The position numbers and the translations under genes were made by a program. A model generated the notes under the pieces. It was not told where the DNA came from. It made no database searches and saw only the letters and a list, made by a program, of their open reading frames with translations. A stretch of 48,724 nucleotides of DNA from Saprospiraceae bacterium (GTDB lineage: Bacteria; Bacteroidota; Bacteroidia; Chitinophagales; Saprospiraceae): NCBI GenBank assembly GCA_016787545.1, contig JAEUUS010000264.1:1-48724 (forward strand). Direction: 5' to 3'. This document shows, one piece after another, positions 16,710 to 26,323 of the stretch. The first letter of the stretch is position 1. Every line of letters starts with the position of its first letter.

Positions 16710-18329
16710 ATGCGAAACACAATCCTACTTCTGCTTCTCGCCACTCCTTTCTTCCTGAACGCACAAACCGTTCCGGTGCGCAGCGTAACCATTTTTAAAA
16801 ACAACAAAGCCATGGTGGAACGCAACGGTAAGGTGCAGGTGGAAAACCGCCGATACATCACCCGCTCGCTTCCACCTGCTTTATTCGGCACCTATTGGGC
16901 AGCAGCGACTACCGGCGAACTAACCAGTGTATTTACAGCGCTCGACAGCCTGGAATCCTTTGATCCAAGCACTTCGCCGGTGGATATGATGGAAAAGAAC
17001 AAAAACCAATCGGTAAGGATATGGATTCAACCTTCCAACAACCAACCGCTGGAACAAATGGAAGGAAAATTTATTCGGAGGCTATCCAACCCCATACAAA
17101 TGGCAAATCCCTACAATCAGGTACAACAGGTATCAAATGTGCCTTTCCTATTTCAAACAACAGATGGCCGATACCTATACCTCAATGAAATGGCCGTAAG
17201 TCGCATTGAATTTGCCAATGAACCAACTATTCCCAGTGCAAAAAAAGCCTCTGGAAGACTCGAACTGCGCTTCAATTCCGATAAAAAAGAACAGGACGTT
17301 AATCTGGTGTACCTCAGCGACAGCATCGGCTGGACACCTATTTACCGTATGGAAATGATGGGCAACAATAAGGCGCGACTATCATTGCGTGCAGAAATCC
17401 ACAACAATTCTGAAGATCTTGGAGATGCCGAATTGCGTCTGGCAGTGGGCATTCCTAAATTCCAGTTTGCAGAGGAGCCATCAAGGCTATTCAATTTTTA
17501 TCTCTTCTCCAACCAATATCAGCATCAGTATTATCGTAATCAGTACTCGAATACGATTTCCACCCAAGCTATAAACGCGCAAGTTATTGATGAAGTTACG
17601 GTACTGGGAGGCGCCCGAAATAACCAAATGAATGCAGCCACCTCAAGCGCTGAAGACTATTTCTTTTACTCCGTACGGCCAGGCAATTTCTCCAAATTCA
17701 GCAGGTATCAGATACCCATTCTGGAAGAAACCGTAGAAACCAGGCACTATTTTGAAACCACACTGATTCGGGCCACACCGGATTTGTTACATAATTACAC
17801 CTCGTATCAATCCTATGCAGATCAACGCAAACCTGACGATGCCTATCCGGTAGACCATATCGTAGAGTTTAAGAACCAAAGCAAACAGCCCTGGACTACC
17901 GGTGTGGTAAACCTGTTTTCTGAAAACAAAAACGGATTGCAGGCTGTGAGCCAAAGCCAGCTGGCCTTCACTGCTCCGGGAGCCACCAGCAAAGTGACGA
18001 TCGCTCAGGCGCCCGATATCAGGGTAAACCATGTGGAATCCGTTGTTGACCGGAGGGAGAATGTGACCGAATTTTTTCTCCGGAAGTACGATGTAGCCAA
18101 AGTAGAAGGTAATGTTTCGGTTACCAATTACAAGTCTGAGCCTGCCACCATTAAGATACGCCGAAGCATTGTTGGCAAACCGCTCAGCTCTGCACAGGAA
18201 TGGCAAAAACAGGAAGAAAACGCTTATCTTGGGGTCAATTCTTCCTTTGAGGCCGTGTGGGAAATTACGCTCAAGCCCGGTGAATCGCGGAGCTGGAAAT
18301 ACGATTATGAGGTTTTGGTGGATTGGTGA
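16710..18329 (+). CDS. DUF4139 domain-containing secreted protein
   Basis: 539 residues with a signal peptide (1-18, MRNTILLLLLATPFFLNAQ). The N-terminal part (VRSVTIFKNNKAMVERNGKVQV) looks like the DUF4140 beta sandwich. The rest, from about 180 to the end, follows DUF4139, including LVYLSDSIGWTPIYRMEM, where the family has Y...aGW.P.Y, and a closing LKPGESRSWKYDYEVLV. The family is also called mucoidy inhibitor A-like; its biochemical role is unknown. Transcribed away from the caspase gene; the 131-bp gap holds both promoters. It converges on glutamate dehydrogenase with a GC-rich hairpin between. Confidence 0.8.
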   Translation: MRNTILLLLLATPFFLNAQTVPVRSVTIFKNNKAMVERNGKVQVENRRYITRSLPPALFGTYWAAATTGELTSVFTALDSLESFDPSTSPVDMMEKNKNQSVRIWIQPSNNQPLEQMEGKFIRRLSNPIQMANPYNQVQQVSNVPFLFQTTDGRYLYLNEMAVSRIEFANEPTIPSAKKASGRLELRFNSDKKEQDVNLVYLSDSIGWTPIYRMEMMGNNKARLSLRAEIHNNSEDLGDAELRLAVGIPKFQFAEEPSRLFNFYLFSNQYQHQYYRNQYSNTISTQAINAQVIDEVTVLGGARNNQMNAATSSAEDYFFYSVRPGNFSKFSRYQIPILEETVETRHYFETTLIRATPDLLHNYTSYQSYADQRKPDDAYPVDHIVEFKNQSKQPWTTGVVNLFSENKNGLQAVSQSQLAFTAPGATSKVTIAQAPDIRVNHVESVVDRRENVTEFFLRKYDVAKVEGNVSVTNYKSEPATIKIRRSIVGKPLSSAQEWQKQEENAYLGVNSSFEAVWEITLKPGESRSWKYDYEVLVDW

Positions 18330-18371
18330 GTAGGGTTTGTACCGGCAGGTTTCGCCGCCGACCAAAAACAA

Positions 18372-18405
18372 ACCGGGGCGCCTCGCTTCTGCGCGGCGCC
18401 CCGGT
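18372..18405. terminator. GC-rich hairpin between convergent genes
   Basis: Perfect 11-bp arms ACCGGGGCGCC (18372-18382) and GGCGCCCCGGT (18395-18405) with a 12-base loop. It lies between the DUF4139 stop (18329) and the gdh stop (18432), so a bidirectional terminator is likely although no T run follows. Confidence 0.65.
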
Positions 18406-18431
18406 GATATATTAAGACGTGCGTATACCTG

Positions 18432-19847
18432 TTACGGGAAAATACCCATAGAGATATAGTCGCTGGCAATCTTTTTAAGCGAGCAAACAAAGGCTGCCGT
18501 ACGGATGTCTTTAATATCCGGGTGCTGACGGAAAGTTTCCTTGATCTGGCCATAAGCAGTGATCATGGTATCCTCCAAACCAGAGTTTACCAGGTCTACT
18601 TCGGTACCGCCGCGGGTCAGCAACTCACGATCGCGGTCACTGATCGATTTGCCGGTCATTTCTTCCACCTTGGATACGATCCGGTTGAAAGCGCCGTGTT
18701 GGAAACGGTTTTCCAGGCGACCGAAACGGTGGTGCGACAGGTTTTTCAGCCATTCGAAATAAGATACCGTTACACCACCTGCATTGATGTAGAAGTCGGG
18801 CAGGATGATGGTGCCTTTGGCAATCAGGATTGGATCGGCATCTGCGGTGATCGGGCCATTTGCAGCTTCAGCAATCACTTTTGCTTTGATGCGCGGAGCA
18901 TTTTCGGCGGTGATCTGGTTTTCCAGCGCTGCAGGAACCAGAATATCGCAATCCAGTTCGAGTGCAGCCAGGGCGTCGCCAATGTGCTTGGTGCCAGGGA
19001 ACCCAATGATGGAGCCGGTTTCTTTGCGGAACGCCAGCAGTTTTTCTACATCAATACCGTTTGGATCGTGGATAGAACCTTCGCGTTCTGAAACGCCAAT
19101 GATTTTCACCTGACCTTCTTTTTGGCTGATCAGGGCTGTGTTGCTACCTACGTTACCGAGGCCCTGCACTACCATGGTTTTGCCTTCAATTCCCTTGGTA
19201 AGGCCCACTTTTTGCATGTCTTCTTCGTAACGCATGCACTCGCGCAAGCCGTAGAAAACACCGCGGCCTGTAGCTTCGGCGCGGCCACGGATACCATTCT
19301 GGGTAACAGGCTTACCCGTTACGCAGGCAATGGAATCCACCTCGCCATGGCGAAGCGCCTGATAAGTATCCAGAATCCAGGCCATTTCACGCGGACCCGT
19401 TCCATAATCCGGCGCAGGCACGTCGATGCCCGGGCCGATGAAGTTTTTCTTAACCAGTTCAGACGTATAGCGACGGGTGATGTTTTGCAGTTGTTCTTCG
19501 GTGAAGTTACCCGGGTTGATCCGGATACCACCCTTGGCGCCGCCGAATGGCACATCCACCAGGGCGCATTTGTAGCTCATCAGCGCAGCAAGCGCCATTA
19601 CTTCATCCTGATCAACGGATTCAGCGTAACGGATACCACCTTTAGTTGGCAGGCGGTGGTGGCTGTGCTGAACGCGGTAAGCCTCAATCACCTGATAGTC
19701 TTTGCCTACACGCACCGGAAAACGGATTTGGAGGACCAGATTACAGGCTTTGATCTGTTCAATCAGGCCTTTAGGAATGTCGGTGAAGGCGGCGGCCTTG
19801 TCCACGTAGTTTTCTACGCTCTTAAAGAAACTAATTTTTCCACTCAT
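18432..19847 (-). CDS. gdhA: Glutamate dehydrogenase (Glu/Leu/Phe/Val family)
   Basis: 471 residues. Substrate-binding Lys69 (LPTKGGIRY), catalytic Lys105 (PFGGAKGG) and Asp147 (VPAPDYGTGPREMAW) are in place; the C-terminal half has the nucleotide fold, VVQGLGNVGSNTA. It interconverts glutamate and 2-oxoglutarate plus ammonia. The coenzyme (NAD or NADP) cannot be assigned safely. Its ATG overlaps the 3' end of the upstream CcmD-family gene by 17 bp, which implies translational coupling. With alanine dehydrogenase at 21020 on the same strand it forms an amino-nitrogen theme, although TatD lies between on the other strand. Confidence 0.94.
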   Translation of the reverse strand: MSGKISFFKSVENYVDKAAAFTDIPKGLIEQIKACNLVLQIRFPVRVGKDYQVIEAYRVQHSHHRLPTKGGIRYAESVDQDEVMALAALMSYKCALVDVPFGGAKGGIRINPGNFTEEQLQNITRRYTSELVKKNFIGPGIDVPAPDYGTGPREMAWILDTYQALRHGEVDSIACVTGKPVTQNGIRGRAEATGRGVFYGLRECMRYEEDMQKVGLTKGIEGKTMVVQGLGNVGSNTALISQKEGQVKIIGVSEREGSIHDPNGIDVEKLLAFRKETGSIIGFPGTKHIGDALAALELDCDILVPAALENQITAENAPRIKAKVIAEAANGPITADADPILIAKGTIILPDFYINAGGVTVSYFEWLKNLSHHRFGRLENRFQHGAFNRIVSKVEEMTGKSISDRDRELLTRGGTEVDLVNSGLEDTMITAYGQIKETFRQHPDIKDIRTAAFVCSLKKIASDYISMGIFP

Positions 19848-20070
19848 TTTTGTCGTCGTTGAGTTGGTGTTCTATTTTGGTTAGTGAACGATCCAGACGC
19901 ACAAGTTGCCATACAATGCCGAGGAAGATCAACAAAATAACGCCTACTACGACGTAAATTTTTCCGGTCTCCCGCATGAAATCGCGGTTGCCCTGCGCCC
20001 AGGCGGCCGGCAAAGATATGGCCATGCACAGAATGATCGTGAATAATTTGCTAATTTTAAAAAATTTCAT
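19831..20070 (-). CDS. CcmD-family small membrane protein
   Basis: 79 residues from ATG 20070: signal-like segment MKFFKISKLFTIILCMAISLPAAWA, then the conserved block MRETGKIYVVVGVILLIFLGIVWQLVRLDRSLTKIEHQL (a single helix with a LDR turn), as in Bacteroidota CcmD-family proteins. These usually sit with cytochrome c maturation genes, but none is visible here. The stop codon overlaps the glutamate dehydrogenase start by 17 bp. An upstream ATG at 20124 would add 18 residues without a signal-like segment, so I prefer 20070. Confidence 0.75.
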   Translation of the reverse strand: MKFFKISKLFTIILCMAISLPAAWAQGNRDFMRETGKIYVVVGVILLIFLGIVWQLVRLDRSLTKIEHQLNDDKNEWKN

Positions 20071-20258
20071 GCTCCAAAATGGCTGAAAAGTTCTGTTTTC
20101 TTTAGATTTGAAGAATGGGTGCAAGGTAGGAGAGTTTTTAATTCACTATCCAAATCCTGGCGCTTTTTTCGTGTTAAAATATGCTTGATTGTACACCCAA
20201 CTCCCCGCAAAGGTCATTCCCTCAACGCTAATTGCACCATGAGTTAGGTCATTTTTAT

Positions 20259-20987
20259 ATGAATTACCATCTTTGCCAGGTGTTGATCAATTTTCACACT
20301 CATGCTCCGGTTGCCATGCCAGATGTTCTGGCACTGGAAAGTATTTATGCCGGACAACCCCGCCCCCCTTTGTCGCCCTGGCAATCAGTAGGACTGCACC
20401 CCTGGTATTTGCCTCAACCCTGGATCTCCGCCTGCGATTGGCTGGAAAATGAGGCTGCACTGTCCCACACCCTGGCTATTGGTGAGGCCGGACTTGACAA
20501 GGTTTGCGACACGCCCTGGGAAACACAGATAGAAGCTTTCCGTTATTGTATTGGATTGGCAGAACGATTTGACAAACCGCTCATTATCCATTGCGTGCGC
20601 GCGCATGCGGAGGTATTGCAGTTAAAAAAGGAACTCAAGCCCCGCCAACCCTGGATATTTCATGGTTTTGATAAAAATCAGGCCACAGCGGAGATGCTGT
20701 TGCGCGCCGGCGCATATTTGTCTTTTGGCTCTGCCCTGTTCCGGGAGGGCAATCGCGCAGCAGAAGTGCTCTCTTTGGTTCCCGGGGATCGGTTTTTCTT
20801 AGAAACAGATATTTCCGAATGGAAAATTCAGGAGGTATATGAACGGGCAGCCAAACTCCGGAACCGGACTTTGACAGAGCTGGAGCAACAAATAGAGACG
20901 AATTTCTGCGATATTTTCGGGGTTTCAAGCGAGGATGTCCTGAATAAATCTACGATAGTTAACCACCATCGCCCAGCCAAACCCTAA
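20259..20987 (+). CDS. TatD-family metal-dependent hydrolase
   Basis: 242 residues. Metal ligands are HTH (His13, His15), Glu76 in AIGEAGLD, IIHCVRAHAE, FHGF, and the terminal Asp in FLETDIS, so the active-site set of TatD-type DNases/amidohydrolases is complete. Length is close to the family norm. The frame opens upstream with TTG at 20232, but ATG 20259 gives the normal short N-terminus. The last codons, RPAKP, come from the sequence CCCAGCCAAACCC, which is the start of an intergenic repeat, so the repeat may have supplied the C-terminus. Confidence 0.85.
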   Translation: MNYHLCQVLINFHTHAPVAMPDVLALESIYAGQPRPPLSPWQSVGLHPWYLPQPWISACDWLENEAALSHTLAIGEAGLDKVCDTPWETQIEAFRYCIGLAERFDKPLIIHCVRAHAEVLQLKKELKPRQPWIFHGFDKNQATAEMLLRAGAYLSFGSALFREGNRAAEVLSLVPGDRFFLETDISEWKIQEVYERAAKLRNRTLTELEQQIETNFCDIFGVSSEDVLNKSTIVNHHRPAKP

Positions 20988-21025
20988 CTAAAACACTCAA
21001 AAACCCAAACACTCAAACACTAAAA
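20969..21025. repeat. Short-word array overlapping the TatD 3' end
   Basis: CGCCCAGCCAAACCCTAAC is followed by words of the type AAACACTCAAA, matching the layout CCCAGCCGAACACCAACC plus AAACACC seen at 36571. The left part codes for the TatD C-terminus; the right part runs to the stop of alanine dehydrogenase (21020). Confidence 0.6.
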
Positions 21026-22213
21026 ATCTGATGTAATCAACAAATCCAGATCAGTACTCCTCATTTGGAAGCGCTCACCCAGGTGGGTATTGGTGAGGGT
21101 GCCGCGGTAAGTGTACACGCCGTTGCGCAAACCTGGATGGGCCGTTATCAAGGCATGAATCCCTCCGGTTTCTGAAGTTAATAATAAAGAAGTAAGAATA
21201 TTGGAAATGGCTTCCGAGGCGGTTCGGGCAACCCGCGAAGGGATATTGGGTACGCAGTAGTGGATCACACCATGTCGTTCGTAAGTTGGTTTATCGTGGG
21301 TAGTTGCCTCCGAAGTTTCAAAACAACCGCCCTGATCAATACTCACATCCACAATTACAGAACCCGGTTTCATCCGCCGCACAATGTCTTCAGAGACCAG
21401 CATGGGCGCATTGGCATGTGCAGAATGGACTGCGCCAATGGCTACATCTGCGGTAAGCAATTGCTCCTGCAGGTGTTTGGGGTTGATTACGGAGGTGTGC
21501 AATGGTCGGCCAACCTGGTTTTGCAGGTGGATGATTTGTTGGATATTATTGTCGAAAATACGCACTTCGGCTCCGAGACCTAAAGCTGTGCGAGTAGCAA
21601 ATTCAGCGATCACACCGGCGCCCAGAATAATGACTTTGGCTGGTGGCACACCGGCCACACCTCCCAGCAACACCCCCTTTCCCCCGCGGGTTGTGGCCAG
21701 CAAATCGGCCGCAATCAGGATGGCGCTGTTGCCGGAAATTTCGCTCATGGCATGTACCACCGGGAAAGCTCCGGATACATCATCCCGGATGTATTCCATG
21801 GCTAAGGCAACCACGCGTTTTTGCAACAACTTATGGATGTATTCGGCGTTGAGCAGCGGCAGGTGTATTGGCGAAACAATGACCTGTCCGGGGCGCATCA
21901 ATTCTATTTCTATCAGGGTGGGCGGTGCTGATTTAAGGATAACCTCCGCTTTATATACCTCTTCTGCGCTGTGAACTACCTGGGCGCCTGCCTCTGAATA
22001 ATCGAGATCAGTGAATCGGGATTTATCTCCGGCGCCTGATTCCACCAATACCTCATGACCATGCGCCGTAAGTGTAGCAACAGAATTGGGTACCAGAGCT
22101 ACCCGGTTTTCCTGCAGGGTCGTTTCTTTGGGAATACCGATGCTCAACTGTTGATGTCGCTGTCCTACGGCCAGCATTTCAGGTTGCGTACGGGGGAGGG
22201 AAAGGGTTTCCAT
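21020..22213 (-). CDS. ald: Alanine dehydrogenase
   Basis: 397 residues of the AlaDH/pyridine nucleotide transhydrogenase family: IGIPKETTLQENRVALVP with the pyruvate-binding Arg and, further on, the Lys in VILKSAPP; a GAGVIAEFATRTALGLGAEVRIFD dinucleotide fold; the VSPIHLPL segment with His; and a closing VDVSIDQGG block with the catalytic Asp. It reversibly deaminates alanine to pyruvate with NAD. ATG 22213 is followed by a slightly extended N-terminus (METLSLPRTQPEML); ATG 22174 (MLAVGQRH) is an alternative. The 68-bp palindrome 22242-22309 lies just upstream. Confidence 0.92.
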   Translation of the reverse strand: METLSLPRTQPEMLAVGQRHQQLSIGIPKETTLQENRVALVPNSVATLTAHGHEVLVESGAGDKSRFTDLDYSEAGAQVVHSAEEVYKAEVILKSAPPTLIEIELMRPGQVIVSPIHLPLLNAEYIHKLLQKRVVALAMEYIRDDVSGAFPVVHAMSEISGNSAILIAADLLATTRGGKGVLLGGVAGVPPAKVIILGAGVIAEFATRTALGLGAEVRIFDNNIQQIIHLQNQVGRPLHTSVINPKHLQEQLLTADVAIGAVHSAHANAPMLVSEDIVRRMKPGSVIVDVSIDQGGCFETSEATTHDKPTYERHGVIHYCVPNIPSRVARTASEAISNILTSLLLTSETGGIHALITAHPGLRNGVYTYRGTLTNTHLGERFQMRSTDLDLLITSDF

Positions 22214-22241
22214 GTGTTATTGTTTGAAAGCGTCAGTTACG

Positions 22242-22309
22242 CTTTTCACCTTTTACCCAAACCTATAAGGTTTCCTAAAACCTTATAGGTTTGGGTAAAA
22301 GGTGAAAAG
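22242..22309. repeat. 68-bp palindrome with 32-bp perfect arms
   Basis: Arms 22242-22273 and 22278-22309 are exact reverse complements around a 4-base loop. They contain CCAAACCTATAAGG and its complement. It lies between alanine dehydrogenase and the end of the histidine kinase gene, both on the minus strand. It likely terminates the kinase transcript, and its stem lies in the ald upstream region. Confidence 0.9.
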
Positions 22310-22367
22310 TAACAAGCCTGAAAATTGCGGCAAAGATAAGACAAGCCCTTCCTTTATCGTGTCTTTA

Positions 22368-25300
22368 TCATAAATCCGGAGGCAACCAGATATCCACTTT
22401 TGTACCGGCGGCCGAACCATCCGGATGCAGAAGGTCCTGAAAATGCAGGTACGGTTGTTGCCCCGATACGGGTTTAAACCCTGCCAATCGCTGCCGGGTA
22501 ATTTGAATGGCGGTAACCTTGCGGGGCTCCTGGTCTGGTTGTGGTATTTTTCTGCCTGCACCATTATCTTCCACGGTACAGCACAACATCCCATTTCGCC
22601 AGGAAAAGCTTATTTGGATATGACCCTGACCAGTTTTGCCGGAAAATCCGTGCCAGATGGCATTTTCCACGAAGGGTTGCAGGATCATGGTAGGAACCTG
22701 TACCTCATCCGGATCAATGTCTGGAGCAACTTGTATGGTCCAACGGAATGCATTTTCAAAGCGCATACTTTCCACCGCCATGTATTGCTCAAGTAATTCT
22801 GTTTCATCCTGGATCGGAATAAAAGGTTTAGAGGCTAATTCCAGAATGCGGCGCATCAAATGAGAAAATCTGGCTAAATAATCCTGGGCGGTGTCAACAT
22901 CCTTTTGCAGCAAGTAACTGCTGATGGAATTCATGCTGTTAAACAGAAAATGTGGATTCATTTGGAGTCGCAACACAGCATTTTGCCATTCAGCGGCCAG
23001 TTGTTTTGCTTCTGCTTCTTTTTGTCTGAATTCAGCTTCTTTGCGTCTGTCTGCTTCTTCTTTTTTAATTCGTGCAACGCGGTTGCGATAAAACCGGAAT
23101 CCTAAAAAACCAATCGAAAGTATATAAAGGGTAATAGCCCACCAGGTTTTATACCAGGGCGGTAAAACAGCGAACGACAATTCATGTGGTTCGGCACTCC
23201 AAACGCCATCAGAGTTAGCTGCCCAAACCTGGAAGGTATAATGGCCGGCGGGCAATTTGGCATAGCGGGCAAAGCCATTATTGCCTCCTTCAACCGTATC
23301 CTGATCATAACCTTTGAGTTGGTAACGGTACAGCACCTCATCTGGCGCGACAAAATCAATACCAACAAAGGAGAATGAGAGTGTATTTTGATCCGCAGTA
23401 AACGTTTGGAAAGGTAAATATTCCGGCGCGGTACTGATAGACCCTGTATCGTTGACCACCCAATTGGTAAAATGGATTCTGGGAGGATTAGGGTTGTCGT
23501 GTATGGAATCCGGATGGAACACATTTAATCCGTTAACCCCACCGAAGGCAAGTCGACCATCAGGGAGCGTGGTGGCGCTGCCGGGTATAAATTGCAAGGC
23601 TTGAAGGCCATCACTTTCTGTGTAATGCTTTAGCTCCCCATTGCCTGGATCATATCTGTATAAACCAGAATTAGACGAAAGCCATAGTCGACCTTTAAGA
23701 TCCGGCAATATGCCATTGAAAGATTGTGGTAGAATAATTTTGGGTAATGCAGAAACCATTTCGAGCTCAAATTGAGGAATATGTAAAACCAGGAGTCCTC
23801 TATTGGTGGCAAGCCAAACCTGTCCTTTGCCAGCTACTTCAACCAATCCATTTACGAATCCGACACCAGAAAGTTCTTTGACTAATAACAATTCCTTTTC
23901 CCCTTCTTTGTACACAAACAATTTGTCGAACCCATCGGAAACCATCAAATATTGCTCGTTGACACTGAACATTTCATAAACGCGTTTCCAGGTGGTAAGG
24001 GCTTGAATTTTTGAATAATCCACCACTTTTTTTTCAGAAAACGGCATCCTAAATAATTTTGTGGTGGTTAGTACATACCTGTTTCCTGACTTTAGTCGAA
24101 CAACTTTTGACACACCATCCAGGTTTACTCCTTTCAATTCAAATCTATGGGTCCCCCCATTATCCATCCAAAGTTCTCCCCCGATTTGAATCCAGGTACA
24201 TTTTCCCGAATCCTGAAAAACTCTTTTACTCTTATTATTTACCGGAAGGCCAAAAGGCAAAGCAATCTGGTCATAGCCAATTATATTATCCTCAGAAATA
24301 GCCAACAATCTGCCATCCTTTGCAGCGCACCAAACAGAGCCCCCTTTGTTCCCTGGACATACCGAGCTAATAGCTGTTTTTTCAGTTAGTGAAATCGGAT
24401 GGAAAGAAGTAATTCCGTCAAACTTGTTGGCGTTAAGATTGGTAAAATAAATTCCTTTACCCCAGGAGGAAATCCAAAGCGTACCATCCTTGGATACCAT
24501 TATATTATTTAAATGATTAAAAGCTACGCTATACTGCTCTACTTGAATTCGATTTGTTGTCCAGATGGGAACTCCATTGGAGTCTACAAGGCAAAGACCA
24601 CCAGGATTTAGCGTGATCCACCGAAAATTCTGCCAGGGAACCTCATCGAAATAAAGACTGTTCTGATCAATAGTAATCACTCGAAACCTGTTGGGGTTCC
24701 GTATTGGAAAGCGGATCAAACCAAGATCAGTAGAAAGCCACAGCAGGGAATCACCTTCTGCTTTTGCACCAATGATCAATGCTACAGGCTGGCCTTCTTT
24801 GTTATTGGGGTTAAAAAAAGAATTTATCGTATGCCCGCCTTTTTTGTCGTATACCAGGATATCAATACCTGAAGGCTCGTCAGGTTTGGGAATCGCCAAA
24901 CCTGTTACCTGGCCGTTGAGCCCTATAATTGGTTCACAGACATAAGTTTTCAGGAAATGTGAAGATTCACATTTCCCGCTAATAAGGTCCATTTTTCGCA
25001 AGGTATCGTTGGCAACCATCCATAATACCCTTGAATACTCCAAGTAAAACGCATAACAATCCTCTAAGTCCTTTTGAAAAGCGATAGGTATCGGTATGTT
25101 TTGGATGGTATCGAGCATTGGATCAATACAGTACAATCCTTTATACGTCGTAAACCATAGCCTACCCAAATCATCCTCAAAAACTTTACTGGATACATGG
25201 CTATCTTTTCCTCCATTAGCCAATAATGGCTGAAATACCTTGATATTTTTCCCATCAAACCTATTTATACCATCATAACTTCCAAACCACATATATCCCC

Positions 25301-25505
25301 GGGAATCCTCAGAGATATAGGCATTTTGAAGCTCTGACAGACCGTCATTCTGATCCAGATGGTGAAATTTTAAATTGTTTAACCTATGAACAAGTTGAGA
25401 TTGTCCAATAAGTGGTGTAAGTAGCCAAATAGCTACAAATAAGATGTGTTTCTTTTGATACAAGGTTCGAGGCAACCCATTCAAAAGAAAGATACTGTCA
25501 TCCAT
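22368..25505 (-). CDS. Hybrid propeller sensor histidine kinase (LytS/YehU type)
   Basis: 1045 residues. An N-terminal signal/helix (ILFVAIWLLTPLIG) is followed by Reg_prop-type beta-propeller repeats over about 40-690 (SEDSRGYMWFGSYDGINRFDG, LPDLKGRLWLSSNSGLYRYD), a Y_Y_Y domain (LPFQTFTADQNTLSFSFVGIDF, about 700-780), one transmembrane helix, a coiled coil and a His_kinase domain with the phosphoacceptor-region motif QMNPHFLFNS (His852). The HATPase end has MILQPFVENAIWHGF and DNGAGRKI. It senses an unknown extracytoplasmic signal and would phosphorylate a LytTR regulator such as the one at 28105-28863. It is in a cluster with the heme peroxidase. The start at 25505 is the first in-frame ATG. 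Confidence 0.9.
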   Translation of the reverse strand: MDDSIFLLNGLPRTLYQKKHILFVAIWLLTPLIGQSQLVHRLNNLKFHHLDQNDGLSELQNAYISEDSRGYMWFGSYDGINRFDGKNIKVFQPLLANGGKDSHVSSKVFEDDLGRLWFTTYKGLYCIDPMLDTIQNIPIPIAFQKDLEDCYAFYLEYSRVLWMVANDTLRKMDLISGKCESSHFLKTYVCEPIIGLNGQVTGLAIPKPDEPSGIDILVYDKKGGHTINSFFNPNNKEGQPVALIIGAKAEGDSLLWLSTDLGLIRFPIRNPNRFRVITIDQNSLYFDEVPWQNFRWITLNPGGLCLVDSNGVPIWTTNRIQVEQYSVAFNHLNNIMVSKDGTLWISSWGKGIYFTNLNANKFDGITSFHPISLTEKTAISSVCPGNKGGSVWCAAKDGRLLAISEDNIIGYDQIALPFGLPVNNKSKRVFQDSGKCTWIQIGGELWMDNGGTHRFELKGVNLDGVSKVVRLKSGNRYVLTTTKLFRMPFSEKKVVDYSKIQALTTWKRVYEMFSVNEQYLMVSDGFDKLFVYKEGEKELLLVKELSGVGFVNGLVEVAGKGQVWLATNRGLLVLHIPQFELEMVSALPKIILPQSFNGILPDLKGRLWLSSNSGLYRYDPGNGELKHYTESDGLQALQFIPGSATTLPDGRLAFGGVNGLNVFHPDSIHDNPNPPRIHFTNWVVNDTGSISTAPEYLPFQTFTADQNTLSFSFVGIDFVAPDEVLYRYQLKGYDQDTVEGGNNGFARYAKLPAGHYTFQVWAANSDGVWSAEPHELSFAVLPPWYKTWWAITLYILSIGFLGFRFYRNRVARIKKEEADRRKEAEFRQKEAEAKQLAAEWQNAVLRLQMNPHFLFNSMNSISSYLLQKDVDTAQDYLARFSHLMRRILELASKPFIPIQDETELLEQYMAVESMRFENAFRWTIQVAPDIDPDEVQVPTMILQPFVENAIWHGFSGKTGQGHIQISFSWRNGMLCCTVEDNGAGRKIPQPDQEPRKVTAIQITRQRLAGFKPVSGQQPYLHFQDLLHPDGSAAGTKVDIWLPPDL

Positions 25506-25520
25506 CCTTTAATTCATGTC

Positions 25521-26252
25521 TTATGCATATCGTTGCCACCGAACTGGCCATGTTGTTTCAGGCATAACCACATCAGTTACAACTTGATTATTTTCATCAA
25601 TTCCAACTGCAACTAATGCCTCAAGGTCGGCAGAAACATCAATTCTCAAGGCAAAACTATCTTCAGGATGCGGATCAGTTTTTTGGGTCATAGTATAATA
25701 TCCTTTAATAAAGGCTATTTTTGAAACATTATTGGCATTCAGAACAGGCAACAATTCTTCTACCCGAAAATTTACGGTAGCAAACAGGTTAGAAGGTTCT
25801 GACTTTTTCTGAAATCGCCCAATAATGGTTATAAAATCACCAGTAGACACAAAGGAGGTCATAAACCGGGTATTTCCATTGTCAGCGCCCAAAAGGTTTG
25901 AAAAGTCAATTTTGATTTGGCGATTACCAGCCACATTAGCAATGGGGGTGCCTATTAACCCCACATGATCAATCGTATTTCCTTGTCTTTGATACGTGCC
26001 GGCCTGTAAATACCCAACCGGGGTAATTCCGGCTAAACCCAAAGTGATTTGATTATCATGTAGTTGTTTTGAAATGACCACTTTTTTAGAAGCCTGATTC
26101 AAAACCAAGTCCAATACATCCTTCGCTCCGAAAGCCACAAAGGGCGCAAGATTTACATTTGGTTTTCCAATTTGCGATTCAAACCAAGCTTTGCCATCCT
26201 GAATTGGATTCGGATTGGAAGGTGCATTTGAGGCGGAAACCTTGATAATCAT
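25521..26252 (-). CDS. Hypothetical protein divergent from heme peroxidase
   Basis: 243 residues, no signal peptide, with alternating hydrophobic and polar strands suggesting an all-beta fold. No family recognised. The first residues (MIIKVSASNAPSNPNPIQDGKAWFESQIG) are not membrane-like. The start is 15 bases upstream of the histidine kinase ATG region, so the two are probably co-transcribed (25505 kinase start, 25521 stop). Divergent from the peroxidase with a shared 197-bp gap. Confidence 0.6.
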   Translation of the reverse strand: MIIKVSASNAPSNPNPIQDGKAWFESQIGKPNVNLAPFVAFGAKDVLDLVLNQASKKVVISKQLHDNQITLGLAGITPVGYLQAGTYQRQGNTIDHVGLIGTPIANVAGNRQIKIDFSNLLGADNGNTRFMTSFVSTGDFITIIGRFQKKSEPSNLFATVNFRVEELLPVLNANNVSKIAFIKGYYTMTQKTDPHPEDSFALRIDVSADLEALVAVGIDENNQVVTDVVMPETTWPVRWQRYA

Positions 26253-26323
26253 ACGTGAAATTTTATTGGTTAAAAAAAGTGATTCTGAAAATTAATCGGG
26301 AGAAACAGGCACCACATCTACTA

